Positions 31,884 through 44,194 are shown, numbered from the stretch's first letter. The stretch: 64,000 nt of DNA from Trametes villosa (GCA_002964805.2 PUDQ02000003.1:186001-250000); one strand, 5' to 3'. Notes: a model not told the origin generated them from the letters alone. Made by a program: numbers and translations.

Positions 31884-33148
31884 ATGTCGGTCCCACCTTG
31901 CCTACACCGGTCCTGCTCCGCTAGCGTCTCATCCAACAGCGCCCCTCAGACCTACGCATCTGAAGAGAGGCCCCCGGCATACACCGGAAGCTACCACCCC
32001 GGTTATATATGCTGCGTGCATGAAACCCTGGCCACCGTCGCGGAACATATCTTCAAGGATAGCCCCGGGATCAAGGAGAATCCCGCAGCCCTGAAGCGAT
32101 GCACCGACGCGCTCGACCGCATCTACACGGCAGTCAACCCGACCCATCGCATGGGCAAGAAGCGGCCCTGCATGCTCCTATCGCTCTTCAAGCCCTCCGG
32201 AAAGGCGACTCAAAATCTTCCCGAGGGCCCTCTTATCTGCATCATGGGCACGTTCGGAAGTGAGATGCCAGAGGACCGCGTATACCAGCACTTCTGTATC
32301 CCCGTCTTCCCAAACTGCGGATTTCGGACGGAAGACGACGCACCTGCTGATGGAAGTGTGCCCCGCGACCACCTCCACGCTTGCCCCTGTGCATGGCCCC
32401 ATGCCAACCAGTGGGTAATAGCGTTCCGTTACCGCAGTCCGAGCGCCATCCTCGGCCCCTGGCACGTCTTCCCCGATGGGAGCTTGGGCGGTGCACGCGG
32501 TTCAACCACGTCCATCCAGAGCACACGCTCTTACGGCCGAACCTGGTCGGGATTCTGGTTCGATGTAGCATCCCAATCCTGGCTTAGACGGGAGTGCGAG
32601 GAGCGCCTGCGGAGCTGGTCCGAGCTGTGCGCGGCCGATCCCAACTTTGCACCTGCGTGTGAGCTCGAGTACCGGGTGAGTGTGCTATGACTTCCCTTGA
32701 AGCGCTGTGCAAGTTCTCATTCTTGGGCTAACAATGGGGGCTAGTACAACCGGAAGAGGGCGAGCCGATGCTCGCTGGTGAGTTCATAGTGTCTCTTCCG
32801 GGGTTCGAAGACTGACGACCGGGACTTACCGGCAGGCAAGTCGCTCTAGCTTTGGATATACAAAGGCGCGCATGCCACAACAGCGAGCCGGCACTCCGCT
32901 GGGCCCTGTATCTGAGAATGGCCCGTGTTCATTTTCGCCGTCGTCGCATGGGCATGGCGCTTCTTCACCACATGGGAGTCGCCCGCACAGTCTGAAGGTA
33001 AGCAAAGTACGTCTAAATCAACGAAATGCGTGGTTAACGCATAGTGCAGAGCGCCAAGAGCAAGAGCCGAGGATTTCCAAACGCCGTGAAGTTGCTGCAA
33101 AGGAAGATGTCGAACTTAGCATCGCCTGCAGCTTCGTCAGCCGTCTAG
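31884..33148 (+). CDS. Subfamily C protein C1 (unknown function)
   Basis: Exons 31884-32675, 32745-32777 (33 nt), 32836-32997, 33050-33148; all phase 0; 361 aa. Family not recognised. Reference copy for subfamily C. Motifs: GYICCVHETLATVAEHIFKD (40-59) then SPGI, KKRPCMLL, GPLICIMGTFG (115-125), VYQHFCIPVFPNC (133-145), a HLHACPCAW region, QWVIAFRYRSPSAILGPW, and a C-terminal helix in exon 1 (WSELCAADPNFA..CELEYR). Exon 2 encodes YNRKRASRCSL, exon 3 GTPLGPVSENGPCSFSPSSH, and exon 4 a Lys/Arg-rich tail. No membrane segment. C has the same order of hydrophobic strands as A and B and keeps CIPVFPN, so it is probably a diverged member of the same superfamily. Confidence 0.8.
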
Positions 33149-33551
33149 GCGCAGGCTCAAGCCGATCATTCACTCACTGAGATTGTGTAGCACTTATTTC
33201 TCTTGTACTTTAGGAGCTTGCACGGGTTGTAGCCTCGTAGAAGTATGCCCATAGTTGAAGTCACGCTGAGGTTATGGTCAAGTGTTGTAGCAGTCAGTGC
33301 CGCGGATGATGCCATTTGAAGTCCCAGGTAGTCCAAAGAGTAAGCATATAGCATGTTTAGAGGTTCTCGAGAGGAAATGAGAGAGGAAAACGGTAGGTAT
33401 AGGTGAGAGCTGTGGAATTGCAGCTGACGTCCTGTCTTAAACGTCCTGTTCAGGAGGAACCTGGAGAAACTATTCGGCGGCTCACCGAGACGGCGGCGCA
33501 ACTTGCGAGGACATCATGACGGTATGACTAAGCCCCAATGGCTGGTAATGT
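33149..33551. other. Intergenic C1-tRNA
   Basis: No gene recognised in these 400 bp. Confidence 0.5.
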
Positions 33552-33625
33552 GGCCGACTAGCTCAGTTGGTTAGAGCGTGGTGCTAATAACGCCAAGGTC
33601 GTCGGTTCGATCCCGGCGTTGGCCA
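33552..33625 (+). tRNA. tRNA-Ile (anticodon AAT)
   Basis: 74 nt, no intron. Acceptor stem GGCCGAC pairs with GTTGGCC (one G-T), discriminator A. The D-arm is GCTCAGTTGGTTAGAGC. The anticodon arm reads GGTGCTAATAACGCC with AAT in the loop, read as IAU after inosine modification. T-arm TCGGTTCGATCCCGG. All invariant positions are present, so it is a functional gene in appearance. Confidence 0.96.
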
Positions 33626-33628
33626 TCG

Positions 33629-33632
33629 TTTT
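33629..33632 (+). terminator. RNA polymerase III terminator of tRNA-Ile
   Basis: TTTT four bases after the mature tRNA 3' end. Confidence 0.75.
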
Positions 33633-34764
33633 GCTCCCCTTGCCCTCCACCCCACCGACCTCGTTCACAGCGTTCACGCATTCGGAATCGCTGCCCCTCG
33701 AAGCAATGTTCGTTTCAATCTGAACGTCGCCAGCTTGGCGGACAAGATGTCATTTTTTGGGACTCGTACAGTACAGTACATTATCGGGTCCGACTATCGT
33801 ACACGCACGAAAGGCCCGCGCGTCCGAACCAGGTATCCAAGTCACGAACATATACACAAACGCGAAGGAGAAGGAGAAGAGGAGGAAGGAAGGCGAATCC
33901 GAATCCACACGCCGACAAATCCGAACCCGATAGCAAGGAATACAAAGCGAATACATATGAAGAAGAGAAGTCGTAGCGGCCGCGAGCGAGGTGGAAGCGC
34001 GGGCGGATATCGCCGAGAGCGCGACGCTCAGGGAGTCGGAGGCGCCGTCGAAGCCCCCCAGCGAGAACTTCCCGGCGCTCGGCCAATGGGCGATGCGGAC
34101 AGCGCAACGTCCGAGCGTGCTTTATAAGTGCCAGGATGGCGGTCCCCCGCGACGCGCGTGCCAAATAGTCGTGAAATGTCGTAAATGGTCGTAACGGAGA
34201 GGATCGAAGTATCCCGCAGGCGGGGTGGATGCGTTCGGGAGGAACATGAGGAGCGCGGCGCGAACGGTCTACATGCAGTAGCCGCAGGATAGGGAGGCGC
34301 AGCGGACAGTGGACGTCGAGATGGTTCGAGCACTGGACAGCGCGCCCTGCCGCCAGCGGGGGTGCTGATTTGCGAGTTGCGAGGGATGGTCGTAGGGCCG
34401 ACATCGGAGCGGGATAGGGTGAAGGCATGCCCAAGTCGAGAACAGCAAGGCGTATGCGGTGCAAAGACTCTTCGCGGCACGAGACGGGCACATATAGGAG
34501 GCACAGTGTATGTCGGAGGCGTGCAAGGAGAGAGGGGTGGCTCGCGAGAGCAGCGGCCTCGGCCGCAGCCGCGGGGCGTGAGAAGCACTGCGATGCAAGG
34601 GGTAGGGGGAGAATCACATCGATCTCGGGAGCTCGTCCATGGGTGGGATGTCGACGAGGTCTACCCGGGAAGAACCCGAACATTAGCAAGCGACTCGCGA
34701 CAGCAACATGCCGATAGAAACGTACCGATAGGCGATGTGAAGTTAACGACCTGCGGCAGACGTA
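33633..34764. other. No gene seen
   Basis: Contains a 300-codon open frame on the minus strand of low complexity (Arg/Pro/Ser/Leu), overlapped by similar frames on the other strand; no motif. A TATA-like GCTTTATAAG lies near 34120, with no recognisable gene attached. Confidence 0.45.
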
Positions 34765-37595
34765 TCAGCACCAAGCATAACCTCTCTCGAGATCAGGATC
34801 ACTCACATATGGATGCAGATTCGACACCCTCCGAGAGTGCTGCGCCACTACTACGCCCAACCCGACTCCGCCAGGGCCCACACCCACTGCCGTCGACCCC
34901 GGACCCGTCGCGATGACGTGCAGACCCGTCCGCGCCGCGTTCGCATGCGGTGACCGGTTAGCCCCTGCGGGGTTGACCCCGAGCGTGAACGGCGCATGCC
35001 GCCCCTCCTCCCAGCCCCACGTCCGCCGCTTCCCCGAGGGTGCAGACGACTGCACGGGTGCCGTTGGCGCGGACGCGGCGGGAGGCGGCGACGCAGACGC
35101 TGGGTCCAGTTGCGCGGCGGTGACGATGTGGGGGCTGGAGGCGGAGTGCGTGAATGGATGCCGTTGGTGGAGTTGTACCGGCTGCGGTGGGTGTGGGTGT
35201 GGATGCGCGTTCGAGTTCGCGTTCGAGTTCGAGTATGGGGGCACGCTCTCCTCCGTCAAAGCGTCCACGTCTCCGCCTCGCTCCTCCTCGTCATCTGCGT
35301 CGCTGTCCTGCTCCTGGTGCACGTCCATCGGGTTATATGCGCTGGCCCGTCTGCTCCCTCGCCGTGACACCTGTGACCCGCGCCGTTGCGGGCCTACCTC
35401 GCCCCCGTTGAAGTCTTCTGCCGTGTACTGCGGCGAGCCGTACAACGAACCGCGCGGGGAGTACATACTCGCGGTGTACGCGCTGCCCTCGACGTCCCAC
35501 GTCGTGTAACCCGTCGCGCCTGTCTCCGTTGCCGGTGGCGCGGCAGTTCCCGCGCGCACGCCCGCCATGCCAACGACGTGCATCGGCAGCTGGTGGATGT
35601 TCGGGGGAATCCCGTGCGAGAACGGGCCAGACCGCGAGGGGGGCGTGATCGGCGGGCTCTTCGGCGACGTCGGGGCCGTGCTGGACAGCTTGGGCTTGTA
35701 TCCCGCCTCGCGGACGATCGAGCGCGGGAAGAAGATGAGCAGCGTAATCATGGACGAGACGAAACACCCGATGCCCGCAATCATCTGCAGGAAGTCGGTG
35801 AGGAATCTGTCGGGGGGAAGTCAGCGGTGACGCGGGAGCATAGGATGAGTGCGCTCACAGGTTGCGGTTGACTGGATGCGATGAGCCGATGATGCCGTCC
35901 AGCGCAATCACCAGGAGAGGTAGGGTGAACAGGAACCGGAACACGACACGAACTTGCTGCTCAGGCTGTTAGAGCTTCGGTCTCGCTACAGGGGTGGCCC
36001 AACTCACGTTGAGCTGGTAAAACGTTGCGAGCCGGACGACGACGGTTGGTTCTGCGCCCTCTGCCTTGACATGGCTGATGAACTTCGGGAACCGCCATAG
36101 AACGTACAAGAATAGGATGGTCGTCGAAGTTGAACCCGCTGAGCCAACTAGGAAGATGTACGCATCGCACTGCAATATCCCGTCAACCAACAGCACCTTG
36201 ACCAAATGTGAGGCGAGACGTACCGTCTGCAGTTGATTCCGCGTGATGACCGCCGTGAGCGGCATGCCGATTACAGCCAGCATGCTCCCTGTACATGGCG
36301 TCAGGGGAAGGCAAATCCTGGGGTGATGCGAACGGCTACGCACCCAGATACCACAGCCGGTATTCCCAGCTCGAGAACCAAGCCTCCTTGTGCGGATTCT
36401 GGTGCAAGAGATACAACCAGAATGCCAGTTCTGCGCACCCAGGGTCAGCGTCATGCCTGTGCTAACCAAACTGGTGCACATACCCTCGAGATGGGTCACC
36501 CTGGAGCGAGAATGGACAGTCAGCGGATGATTCGGCACAAGTATAACGTAAGATCCTGCAAGCGAGAACAAGACATCCTCACGAGCCCCAGCTTCGTGGG
36601 CTTCGTGGGAGGTCGCGGACTAGACAGCGACTCGTGCTCTGCAACGATCAGCGCGCGCGAACGCCCTGGAATTCTTGCTCGGCCGCGCTCTCACAGTCGT
36701 GCATCATAACCGCGATCATGGTCGCACCTGACTATGATGTCGCGCTATTCTGGTCCATCGCAGACGGTAAAGGCGACCAAATGCTTGAGCAATTGAGCAC
36801 CTTTACCTGCACGAGCGCATATACTTGCACTCCGCGCTCATGGCGCCGGAGAGCCAGCCAGGATTACCCCGCAACGGAAATAGTAAAGCATAGAACAACA
36901 CGCGCATTCCCCACCGAGTGAGTATATGGCTCGTGCCCCTTCATCCGATACTGCAACATGGCATGCTCGCCCAGCGGCAGTGATACATAGGGGGATGACA
37001 CGGAGTGATTGAGAAGGTGGCACTCACTGTTCGAGCGCCCATGCGATGCTGAAGACGAACTGCAGTGGCAAGACCCAGCTGCGATTCGGTCCTGTGTAGA
37101 AGTCGATAGGGCGCGGCGCGACTGCATGTATCCGCCGTCAGCATGACACAAGCTACGACATTAAGATAACGTACATGTCCCGTCAGGCGCTATAACGAAT
37201 CCTGTGGTAGGGAAATTGGCGTGAGGAATGGGCCGGGCGGGAGTGGTACGACATACCCTCTCTATACTTGATCACGGACATGCCCACGCTGTAGATGGCG
37301 AACAGCGGCACCGCTCCTAGGTAGGAGTACTAGGGGGACCTTCCGTTGGAGCTTCGCGCGATTATAGGAAACGGGAGACGTACTGTCATGACACGCTTGA
37401 AGGCGCCTGGCTGACGGCCTGCGGACCAGCGGAGGCATTTGAACTTGTCATAGCACCAGAGGTGGTGGACAAGAAAGATCAAGAACTGAGCAAGCGACAA
37501 CCTTCAGCACTTGAGTCAAAATATAGGTAGAACTAACGCACAAGGACAGAGAGGATAGCCCAGAGAAGGAACGCGGTGGGGGATGCGGTGCTCAT
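34765..37595 (-). CDS. Seven-transmembrane protein with long cytoplasmic tail
   Basis: Eleven exons on the minus strand: 37595-37542, 37485-37384, 37329-37257, 37201-37175, 37121-37028, 36500-36484 (17 nt), 36430-36344, 36288-36224, 36169-36008, 35959-35859, 35806-34765; 608 codons, frame closes. Seven hydrophobic segments can be read: SPTAFLLWAILSVLFLIFLV, YLGAVPLFAIYSVGMSVI, VLPLQFVFSIAWALE with AFWLYLLHQ, MLAVIGMPLTAVI, YIFLVGSAGSTSTTILFLYV, VVFRFLFTLPLLVIALDGII, and FLQMIAGIGCFVSSMITLLI. The last 310 residues are Ser/Pro/His-rich and disordered, with SRRGSRRAS and an acidic DSDADDEEERGG stretch, typical of a regulated cytoplasmic tail. The layout is that of a G-protein-coupled receptor, but I cannot match it to a named class. 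A conserved membrane protein of unknown ligand is the safe call. The third membrane segment is assembled from three exons and is the least sure. Confidence 0.72.
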
Positions 37596-39901
37596 GGAGC
37601 GCAGCTGCCAGTGGTCGTCTTCGTCTGCGTGTGAGTCTCCCGAGCTCAGTAGGTTGGTCTTGTTGGGCAGCTTGTATACACGGCAGGTCGCACAGCGAGC
37701 AGAAGGGAGGATAGAAGCGATTGAGAGGCGGGGAGGGGGACCATGGGGGAGGAGGGAGAGACGCGATGGGAACTTTGGGAAGTCGCCCCAGATAGAGTTC
37801 GCTATCGTATTCCGTTTCGGGTGCGTACCTGGAGATAGACGCCCATATATGTTTTCGCCCCTTGCCGAGCCAAACTTTTGTCTTTTGCCATTCGTCTTTG
37901 CGCAGCTGTTTGAAGTCCCTCGACACCGAACATCTCTGCGGGCTGTTCGTCTACTAGGCTCACTGCTGTTACCCATGATGAGCTCGAGTCTCGTTGTGGC
38001 ATTGACGCGCCTGTTACACAGTGCCTGCCAGTCCGCCAGATCTATCTGTCAAAGGCAAGGTTCTGTATCCGCTGATCTGTGCGTCTTACCCCTTTCTCCG
38101 CCTCAACGTCCTCCCATCCCGCGCTGGAGTCATCTTCCTCGACTGTCTGTGACGAATATCTCAACTTCGCTGCCTGCAATTTCCCTAGTCGTTCTCTTGC
38201 GTACCCAACGCCTGGCACGCTGAGCAGGTGACGCCTCGTTGCTCTCCTGCGCCTCTACCGCGGCCCCGTCATCAGGCACGCGCCTTTCCCGCCATCGCGC
38301 CGCGCCGCGCTAGCATTTCTCGAACGTCCCGCCCCCCGCCAGCCCCCGCCATGCCCATCGCGCGTATCTCACACGCGCCCTCCTCGTCCTATCCTCTTCG
38401 GGCCTGTTTCTCTCATGCAGATTTAGGCTTTCTGCTCTGCGGGCGTCCTCGGCGGTCTCGGCGCGCTGGAAACTACCTTCCTCGATGGACGACGGTGATT
38501 GCATCCGGTCGCATCGCGTCGTGGCTGGCTTCAGGCTTCGGGGGTGTCTTCTTAGCTCAGAACATCTGCCAGCGATGCAAACGCGACTGCATCCGAGCGC
38601 GCATTTTGACCTTACCGGTCATCATCTTCCCACTACGACGAACCCCAGTAGGCTCTTCCCTACTTCCGCTTCTCCTGTTAAAGTATCTCCTGACGCCCCT
38701 GCGCAGCTGTTCAGTCATGATTGGTCACCCGAGAGATGCCGACTTCGACGGTAATACTAACTGCGAGCTGGCTACTTCAGGCGCCTATCACCTACATACG
38801 CAAGAATCTCGGCCAAGACGTGGCCTCACCAAAGGGTACATACGCGACACCCCCGCCGGTCAATCTCGCGTATAGCTCGTGTCTAGACGTCGCTGGACCT
38901 CCACATCAGCTATAAAATGTGCGGCGCATCGTAGGTGAGTATAGCGGCAACGCAACATCCCAGCCGCTCTCCTGGTCATCTTGGCGATAAATTGCCTCTT
39001 GCTGCGCTCGAACGCGGGACCTTGCGGCAGCCGCTCAACTGGAGTACGTCGCGCTCGCCCGCCGAAGTGCTCCCTCCTGGCACGGACTTCTGGCGCTGTC
39101 TGGGGCCCGATCTCGTCCTTTTAGCCACCAGAATGCCCTTCGCCTACGAGATGGGAACAACCTGAGGAGGAGGCGACGACATCGGTCAGTCTGCACAGGT
39201 ACGTCCCGAATGCAGGAACACCTACTTGGCGTAGGAGCCCCTCACCGTGCACTCCAGGCAGGTTGCTCTTTTCGCGGTGCCAACACGTCGTCCCTCTTGG
39301 TACTCGCGCACGGCTTATCGGCATCGGTGCAAGGAGGACGCTATAGGTCCTCCATGATATCGCGCGAATGCTCCCGCCTCAGCTCAAGTGGCCCGCATGT
39401 AACGCGTACAGCGGTATCCAGATGTACACGCTAATATATTTCAGGAAGTCGGCCCTACAACGTTTGCGGAGCTTTGCCCTAGGGCCTGCACAGGGATCTT
39501 TTTGTACTCACTCCCTATTCGATAAGTGCGTCGCTCACACGTTACCCTACCGCCCGCGCTCCTTCCTCATCCGCTCCCTTTATACGAGTAACATGCTCGC
39601 CTATGCTCGCTCAAATTTTCGGCGCCCACCACGCCGGCTTTGTACCAGTCGCGCCTTCCCTTTCGGCGCGCAGTTCCCGGGTCGAAACCTAGTCGCGCGC
39701 TGGAGCGCCCGTGGTTGACCCAGACCAGCGCGACTAAGCTCAGAAAGTTCCGCTATCCCTCATGACTGAGCTCTGAGGCCGTAAGAGGGCGTGAGCCTGG
39801 ATTTGGAGAGGCAATAGACACTAGAGGTAAGGTCAAAACTGTCACATAATATAATTGCTAATAATTTCGATCAGTATGTGTACAAGGCTTAGGCAGGATG
39901 A
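37596..39901. other. No gene seen (2.3 kb)
   Basis: Upstream of the seven-transmembrane gene and downstream of C2. Open frames up to 215 codons exist at 37.6-38.9 kb on the plus strand, but the first is antisense to the membrane-protein start and the others are low-complexity. No exon chain, tRNA or repeat recognised. Confidence 0.45.
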
Positions 39902-41112
39902 TCAGTCCAAAGACGTCAAATCTATCTGGTCAGCCGGGGCCGCAGGCTTATGTATCCCGAAGGACAGCTTCCGACGGAGGGACCTCACGGAGTCAGGGAG
40001 TCCTCGGCCTCTCCCCCTTCCGCTCTGGTCGCATGCGTAAGCGTCGCGCTTGATCTCTAGCGAAGCAACAGCTGAATCCAACGCACCCTCAAGCTCGACG
40101 CGCTCTGGCGCGGTGAAGGGACACCACGGGTATGCGGCGAAGGAGGGCAAGAGAACTGGCCACGCTCAGAAACGGAACCCAGCGGGGTGCCGGACCTCAT
40201 CCGCGGGGGCAAGTTGCACTGGCTCATGCTTCCCCAGCTGGTGCAACTCCCCTGTGTTATCGGTAAGTCACGTAAGCGGCCCATTATTTTGCTCTATCCT
40301 TCACTCACCAACGATGCACGGCTCCCCATAGCAGCGCGATTCCGCTACCACGGCGATGAGCGCCCGAGAACGCAGCCCATGGCACGACCACTCACCCGGT
40401 ACTCAAGCACACACCGCTGCGCGAACCAAGGGTCGGCGCGGCACTTGTCCGACCACGCGTCGAGTCGCACCATGCCCTCGTCCCACAGCCACGAGAAGCT
40501 CTCCGTATCGATCCAATGCTCGGCCGTGCTCGACGATCCCGACGCGGACGCGCCCGCGCCGCCTACCGCCCGTGGCCGCGGAGGCCACGTTCCAAGAATT
40601 GCGGACGGGCTCCGGTAGGGGAACGCCAGGACGAGCTGGTTGTCCTTCTTCCACGGGCGCGGGCACGTGTGCAGGCACTCGCGCCGCATACCCTCCCCGG
40701 CTGGGTCCGCCTCCTCGACCGCGCACGCGCGGCCACACTTCGGGCACACGGCGACGCCGAAGTGCCGGTACACCTCGTCCTGCGGGCGCGCGCCGCCGAA
40801 CGTGCCCATGATGAAGATGAGCGGGCCCTCCTCCGACATATGCGGCCCGCTGGTCTGGTCCGGGGACGCGGCGTGCGCGAGGACGCAGGGGCGCTTCTTG
40901 CCGAGGCGCCCGCCGGAGGCGTAGATGTGGTTGAGCTGGTCGACGTGCTCCTGCAGGCGGGCAGGGTGCTCTTGGATACCCGGGCTGACCTTGAAGATGT
41001 GCTCTGCGACGGTGGCGAGGGTCTCGTAGACGCAGCAGATGGTGCCGCGCGCATACTGCGCTAGAGATCCTGGAGTGGGGCTGGGTGGCGGATCATGGAT
41101 AGAGGCCAGCAT
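39902..41112 (-). CDS. Subfamily C protein C2 (unknown function)
   Basis: Exons 41112-40396, 40344-40309 (36 nt), 40251-40087, 40024-39902, all phase 0; 346 aa. The start is the first in-frame ATG (MLASIHDPPPSP); the open frame extends upstream without an ATG. Motifs: GTICCVYETLATVAEHIF, SPGI, KRPCVL, GPLIFIMGTFGG, then VYRHFGVAVCPKCG where C1 has VYQHFCIPVFPNC, so the core motif has changed while a new Cys-X2-Cys appears. LVLAFPYRSPSAILGTW and the helix WSDKCRADPWFA follow. Exon 2 is RNRAAMGSRASL, exon 3 SGTPLGSVSERGQFSCPPSP, exon 4 a basic tail with LRRKLSFGIHKP. Head-to-head with B2. Confidence 0.8.
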
Positions 41113-41202
41113 CCAGGGAACGCGGAGCGACAACGAGAGAGCGTAGTCAGGGAGAGACGAGTGGGGCGTCCGAAGGTCGGTGCATAGCGTGGCACTCCGC
41201 GT

Positions 41203-41210
41203 CTTATAAA
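41203..41210 (-). promoter_or_regulatory. TATA box of C2
   Basis: TTTATAAG in minus sense, 91 bp before the C2 start codon. Confidence 0.55.
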
Positions 41211-41646
41211 CCCAGCTCACGCCATACCCTGCCCTCTAGTGCCTACGGACCAAAATTTGGATGCCGATCCTGCGGTAGGCATTGTGTTCAATAACGTTCT
41301 GCCGTTCTGCCGCTACGCTTGGACGGCATGACGGCCACAGTCAAGGTCCCTAATTTAATACGTCCTGGCTCCGAAGGGCCCACAATCGTACGGCGCACGG
41401 CCATCTTGGCTAACCACACCATAATCGTCGTCAAACGATCTCGATGTCGCGTACAAAACAGGTATCTATATCAGCGTGGTCTCCGCTTGGGGTGTTTGGA
41501 GTGGCATCAGGGTCGCGGGCTCGAGCCTTAGTGGTTGTGCCACCGGACGCATGGCAAGCGCTTGAGACGGTAGTGGCGAATCTCCTCCTCTTTGTGGCCT
41601 TTGTTCGCAATCGTGGCCTATTAGCCGTGCATTGTTCGACCGTCTA

Positions 41647-41656
41647 CATAAAGAGC
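41647..41656 (+). promoter_or_regulatory. TATA-like box of B2
   Basis: CATAAAGAGC, 72 bp before the B2 ATG; matches TATAAAGAGC of B1 and B5. Confidence 0.5.
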
Positions 41657-41727
41657 TGCACTCACCACTTCAGATCTCACACAACTTTCCGCACCCCAGA
41701 CTTCACGCACCCTACCGTAACGCCAAA

Positions 41728-42984
41728 ATGACCAACAGTACTTTCTTCCCGCGTCCCGGGACTTACGCAGTCGTCGAGCTAGACGTGGAGAAAACTCTGC
41801 AGTCCTACAACGACCCGGTGGCAAGCGCGGCAGCGGCCAGCATCAAGACGACGAAGTGCATCGTCTACTTGAGCTTCGTGAGTCCCTCAGCATAGCGGTC
41901 GCACGGAACACGGTCAAACACGTCACAGATCCTACAGCTCCCCTTCCCCGAGCACAAGACCTTCAAGTACATGGTACACCTCGTCGGCCCCGGGCTGCGC
42001 CCTGAAGTCCCCGACCTATGCCTCACGCCCGACATGTCCCTCCCCATCTTCCCAAACACCTACCACCCCTCGGGCACGCGCGAGCCGCTCAAGCCGAACC
42101 AGCCGTTCCCGTTCAAGAATTGCTGCCACTGGTTCGGGCCGGACATGGAGATGGACCTCAGGGTCTGGAACGACGACTGCGACTATCCCAAGGATGAGCT
42201 AGTCAACCTGTCAGGCAGACAGTATGCGGACATGGAGCTTCTCCGCGGGGAGGACGTCTGGAGGAGCATATGCGCGCGGAGGGCGAGAGAAGCCCCTGTG
42301 GAGGCACAAAGCAAGCCACAAGAGCCGGGCTTGGAGGACCCGCCCTGCGACAATGGACCTGCGGAGCCGCAGCGGAAGGATCCGTCAGTGCGCTCGTTGA
42401 ACGACGTCGGGGCGCACCTCGACAACAAGTCTACGGGCGAGCTCGAGGCAGAAGGAGAGACTACACGTCCTTCTTCAATCTGGGAATCTGAGTCTTCAAG
42501 GTCGTTCAACCCCTACATTCATGAGGACGCGAACAACTCCAGCGACTCCCTGGCTGGTGTAGACGTCTTCGGCTTCAGTTTGGACGAGCGCGACGAGCTG
42601 CTTCCCATCGTCAAGATCTGGCTCGACATCGGCGCGCAGTTCAACGAGGAAGACGTGCCAAACCCGATGGAGTTCATCGGCCAGCGCAACGAGCTGATTA
42701 GGTATGTCTATTCTTCGAAGAACGCTCTCTCGGGACTTATTTGTCGTGCAGCATCTTGAAAGAGAGCAAAGCTCGCGCGAGAGCGCGGGAAGCCGCGGCT
42801 GCTGCAGAGCGCCCGCGCGTCGCTCCCGTCGACGAGGATGCTTCACCACGATGGCCAAAGGGTAAGCGCCATGCTTGGGCTTGTACTGGTGCTGCTGTGG
42901 CTTACTAACTTCCGGTTCCATGCTCACCTAGTTTTCTTGGCCAAGGTGGCGAGTGCTTCCGGAAAGGTTCTGTGCCTCCGATGA
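41728..42984 (+). CDS. Subfamily B protein B2 (unknown function)
   Basis: Exons 41728-41877, 41929-42701, 42752-42861, 42932-42984; 361 aa. Exon 1 is three codons longer than in B1, B3-B5 (MTNSTFFPRPGTYAVVELDV). Motifs: KTTKCIVYLS, LPFPEHKTFKYMVHLVGPGL, MSLPIFPNTYHPSGTREPL (Ser replaces the Cys of the core), NCCHWFGPDMEMDLRVWND, VDVFGFSLDERDELLPIVKI, DIGAQFNEEDVPNPMEF. Exon 3 begins ILKESKARARARE and is short; exon 4 is FLAKVASASGKVLCLR, clearly the same tail as in B1. The linker is rich in Glu and Ser without a pattern. Confidence 0.82.
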
Positions 42985-44194
42985 TATGTGCCTAGTCGTT
43001 GAGTTTCTACGTTTCCCTGGCAATAGTATAGCTTTCGTTAGTACAAGAATTCCCCCATACTTTGTACCAACCTGATGCTAGGCCCGGTGAGTGACAACAC
43101 TCGCGTTAGCCTGCAAACACGGTTGAGCGTGCCAGTGACTCGCCAGCTCGATGTCAATGACCACTCGATATCTAGGGAGAAACTCACAGCATATGTAGAC
43201 GGCAAGCACCAACGCGCTTAGAGTGTGATTCAAGTCCTGCTGTGGCAACGAAGGATAAAGCTTGCAACTGGCCCTTCAAGTTGTGGTTGGGGGAGCAACG
43301 CAACGTGGGCGCCTGGGCACTTGCCATAATCCCGCCGGCGCCAGCGTTAGCGCTGTTGCGCCGCTTGTCTTCTACCACCACGAGCATCGTGCTCATGCAC
43401 ACAACTTGCTGCGAACTCTCACCAAACCGTCTCAGCATCTGTGCTCACCAGCTCAGAACCACCATGACCTTTCCGGTGATGTCTGCACTGGCTTCTCTGG
43501 TTTCGCTGTATCTACCGGGTAGCGGCAATGCCCTGGGTCGCTATAGGTTGCTCGCCTGGGCATGTAGCGAAGGCCTCGTAGCCCCGAGGCCTCCTGCGCG
43601 TTACAATGGATCTGCGCGAGTTGTTCTCAACCGATTGAGTCGACCTGAACGCAATCCCCTGCTGGGCACTCATCGGTCACCTCTTCGTAGGTTTACTAAA
43701 CTCCTGGAAGGCCCGGTGTCTTATGGGTTCGAAGTGCCGCCTCCGGTCTTACAATTTTGCGCGCATTCATGCACCCCCATGACCCACTTTCCACGACAGG
43801 TCCTGTGAACCCTTCTCACATATCGTTGGGTTATAAAAAGCCGAAGATCACCCGACAGCGGCGTCGATCTCGCTCCCCGGCGCGGTATAGACTTCATATC
43901 GAACACGGACGCCCGTTTACGCCCGCCGTGATGTCACGAGGGCAATCGAACCCAGGTACGCCTCGGTTTGTGATCACCTCGTAGCGCGTCCGGGGCCTGT
44001 CTGGTTTAGCAACCGCGGTGCTGCAGGTCACGAAGCCCGCTCTTACGACCTGCGAGCATGTGCGCCCGTCGACGAGGGCGATGCTGCGGCCGTAACGAGC
44101 GGACCGGTGCTCGATTAAAAGGACACCTCCAAGTCGCGTTGAAACCAGTGGAGACCGCTGTGTTCGCCCTCGCATCCCCTCGTCGTGCTATACC
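42985..44194. other. No gene seen; upstream of xylanase
   Basis: A 188-codon plus-strand frame at 43.24-43.81 kb has no recognisable motif. A strong TATAAAAAG lies at about 43836, 360 bp before the xylanase ATG; it may belong to an unseen 5' exon or a long leader, or be chance. CG-rich pairs of 10-15 bp are frequent but no repeat was found. Confidence 0.45.

Larger units (their letters stand above)
41113..41727. promoter_or_regulatory. Divergent promoter region C2/B2
   Basis: 615 bp between the start codons of C2 (-) and B2 (+), with a TATA box at each end. Confidence 0.55.

Noticed and set aside
33781..34689. A 302-codon minus-strand open frame downstream of the tRNA
   Set aside because: Arg/Leu/Pro/Ser-rich without domain or paralogue; probably a by-product of base composition.
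39000..39040. A GTTCGAG-containing piece resembling a tRNA T-arm on the minus strand
   Set aside because: The flanking stem does not pair and no acceptor or anticodon stem can be built.
43242..43808. A 188-codon plus-strand frame before the xylanase
   Set aside because: No recognisable motif, no splice partner and no family member elsewhere in the window.
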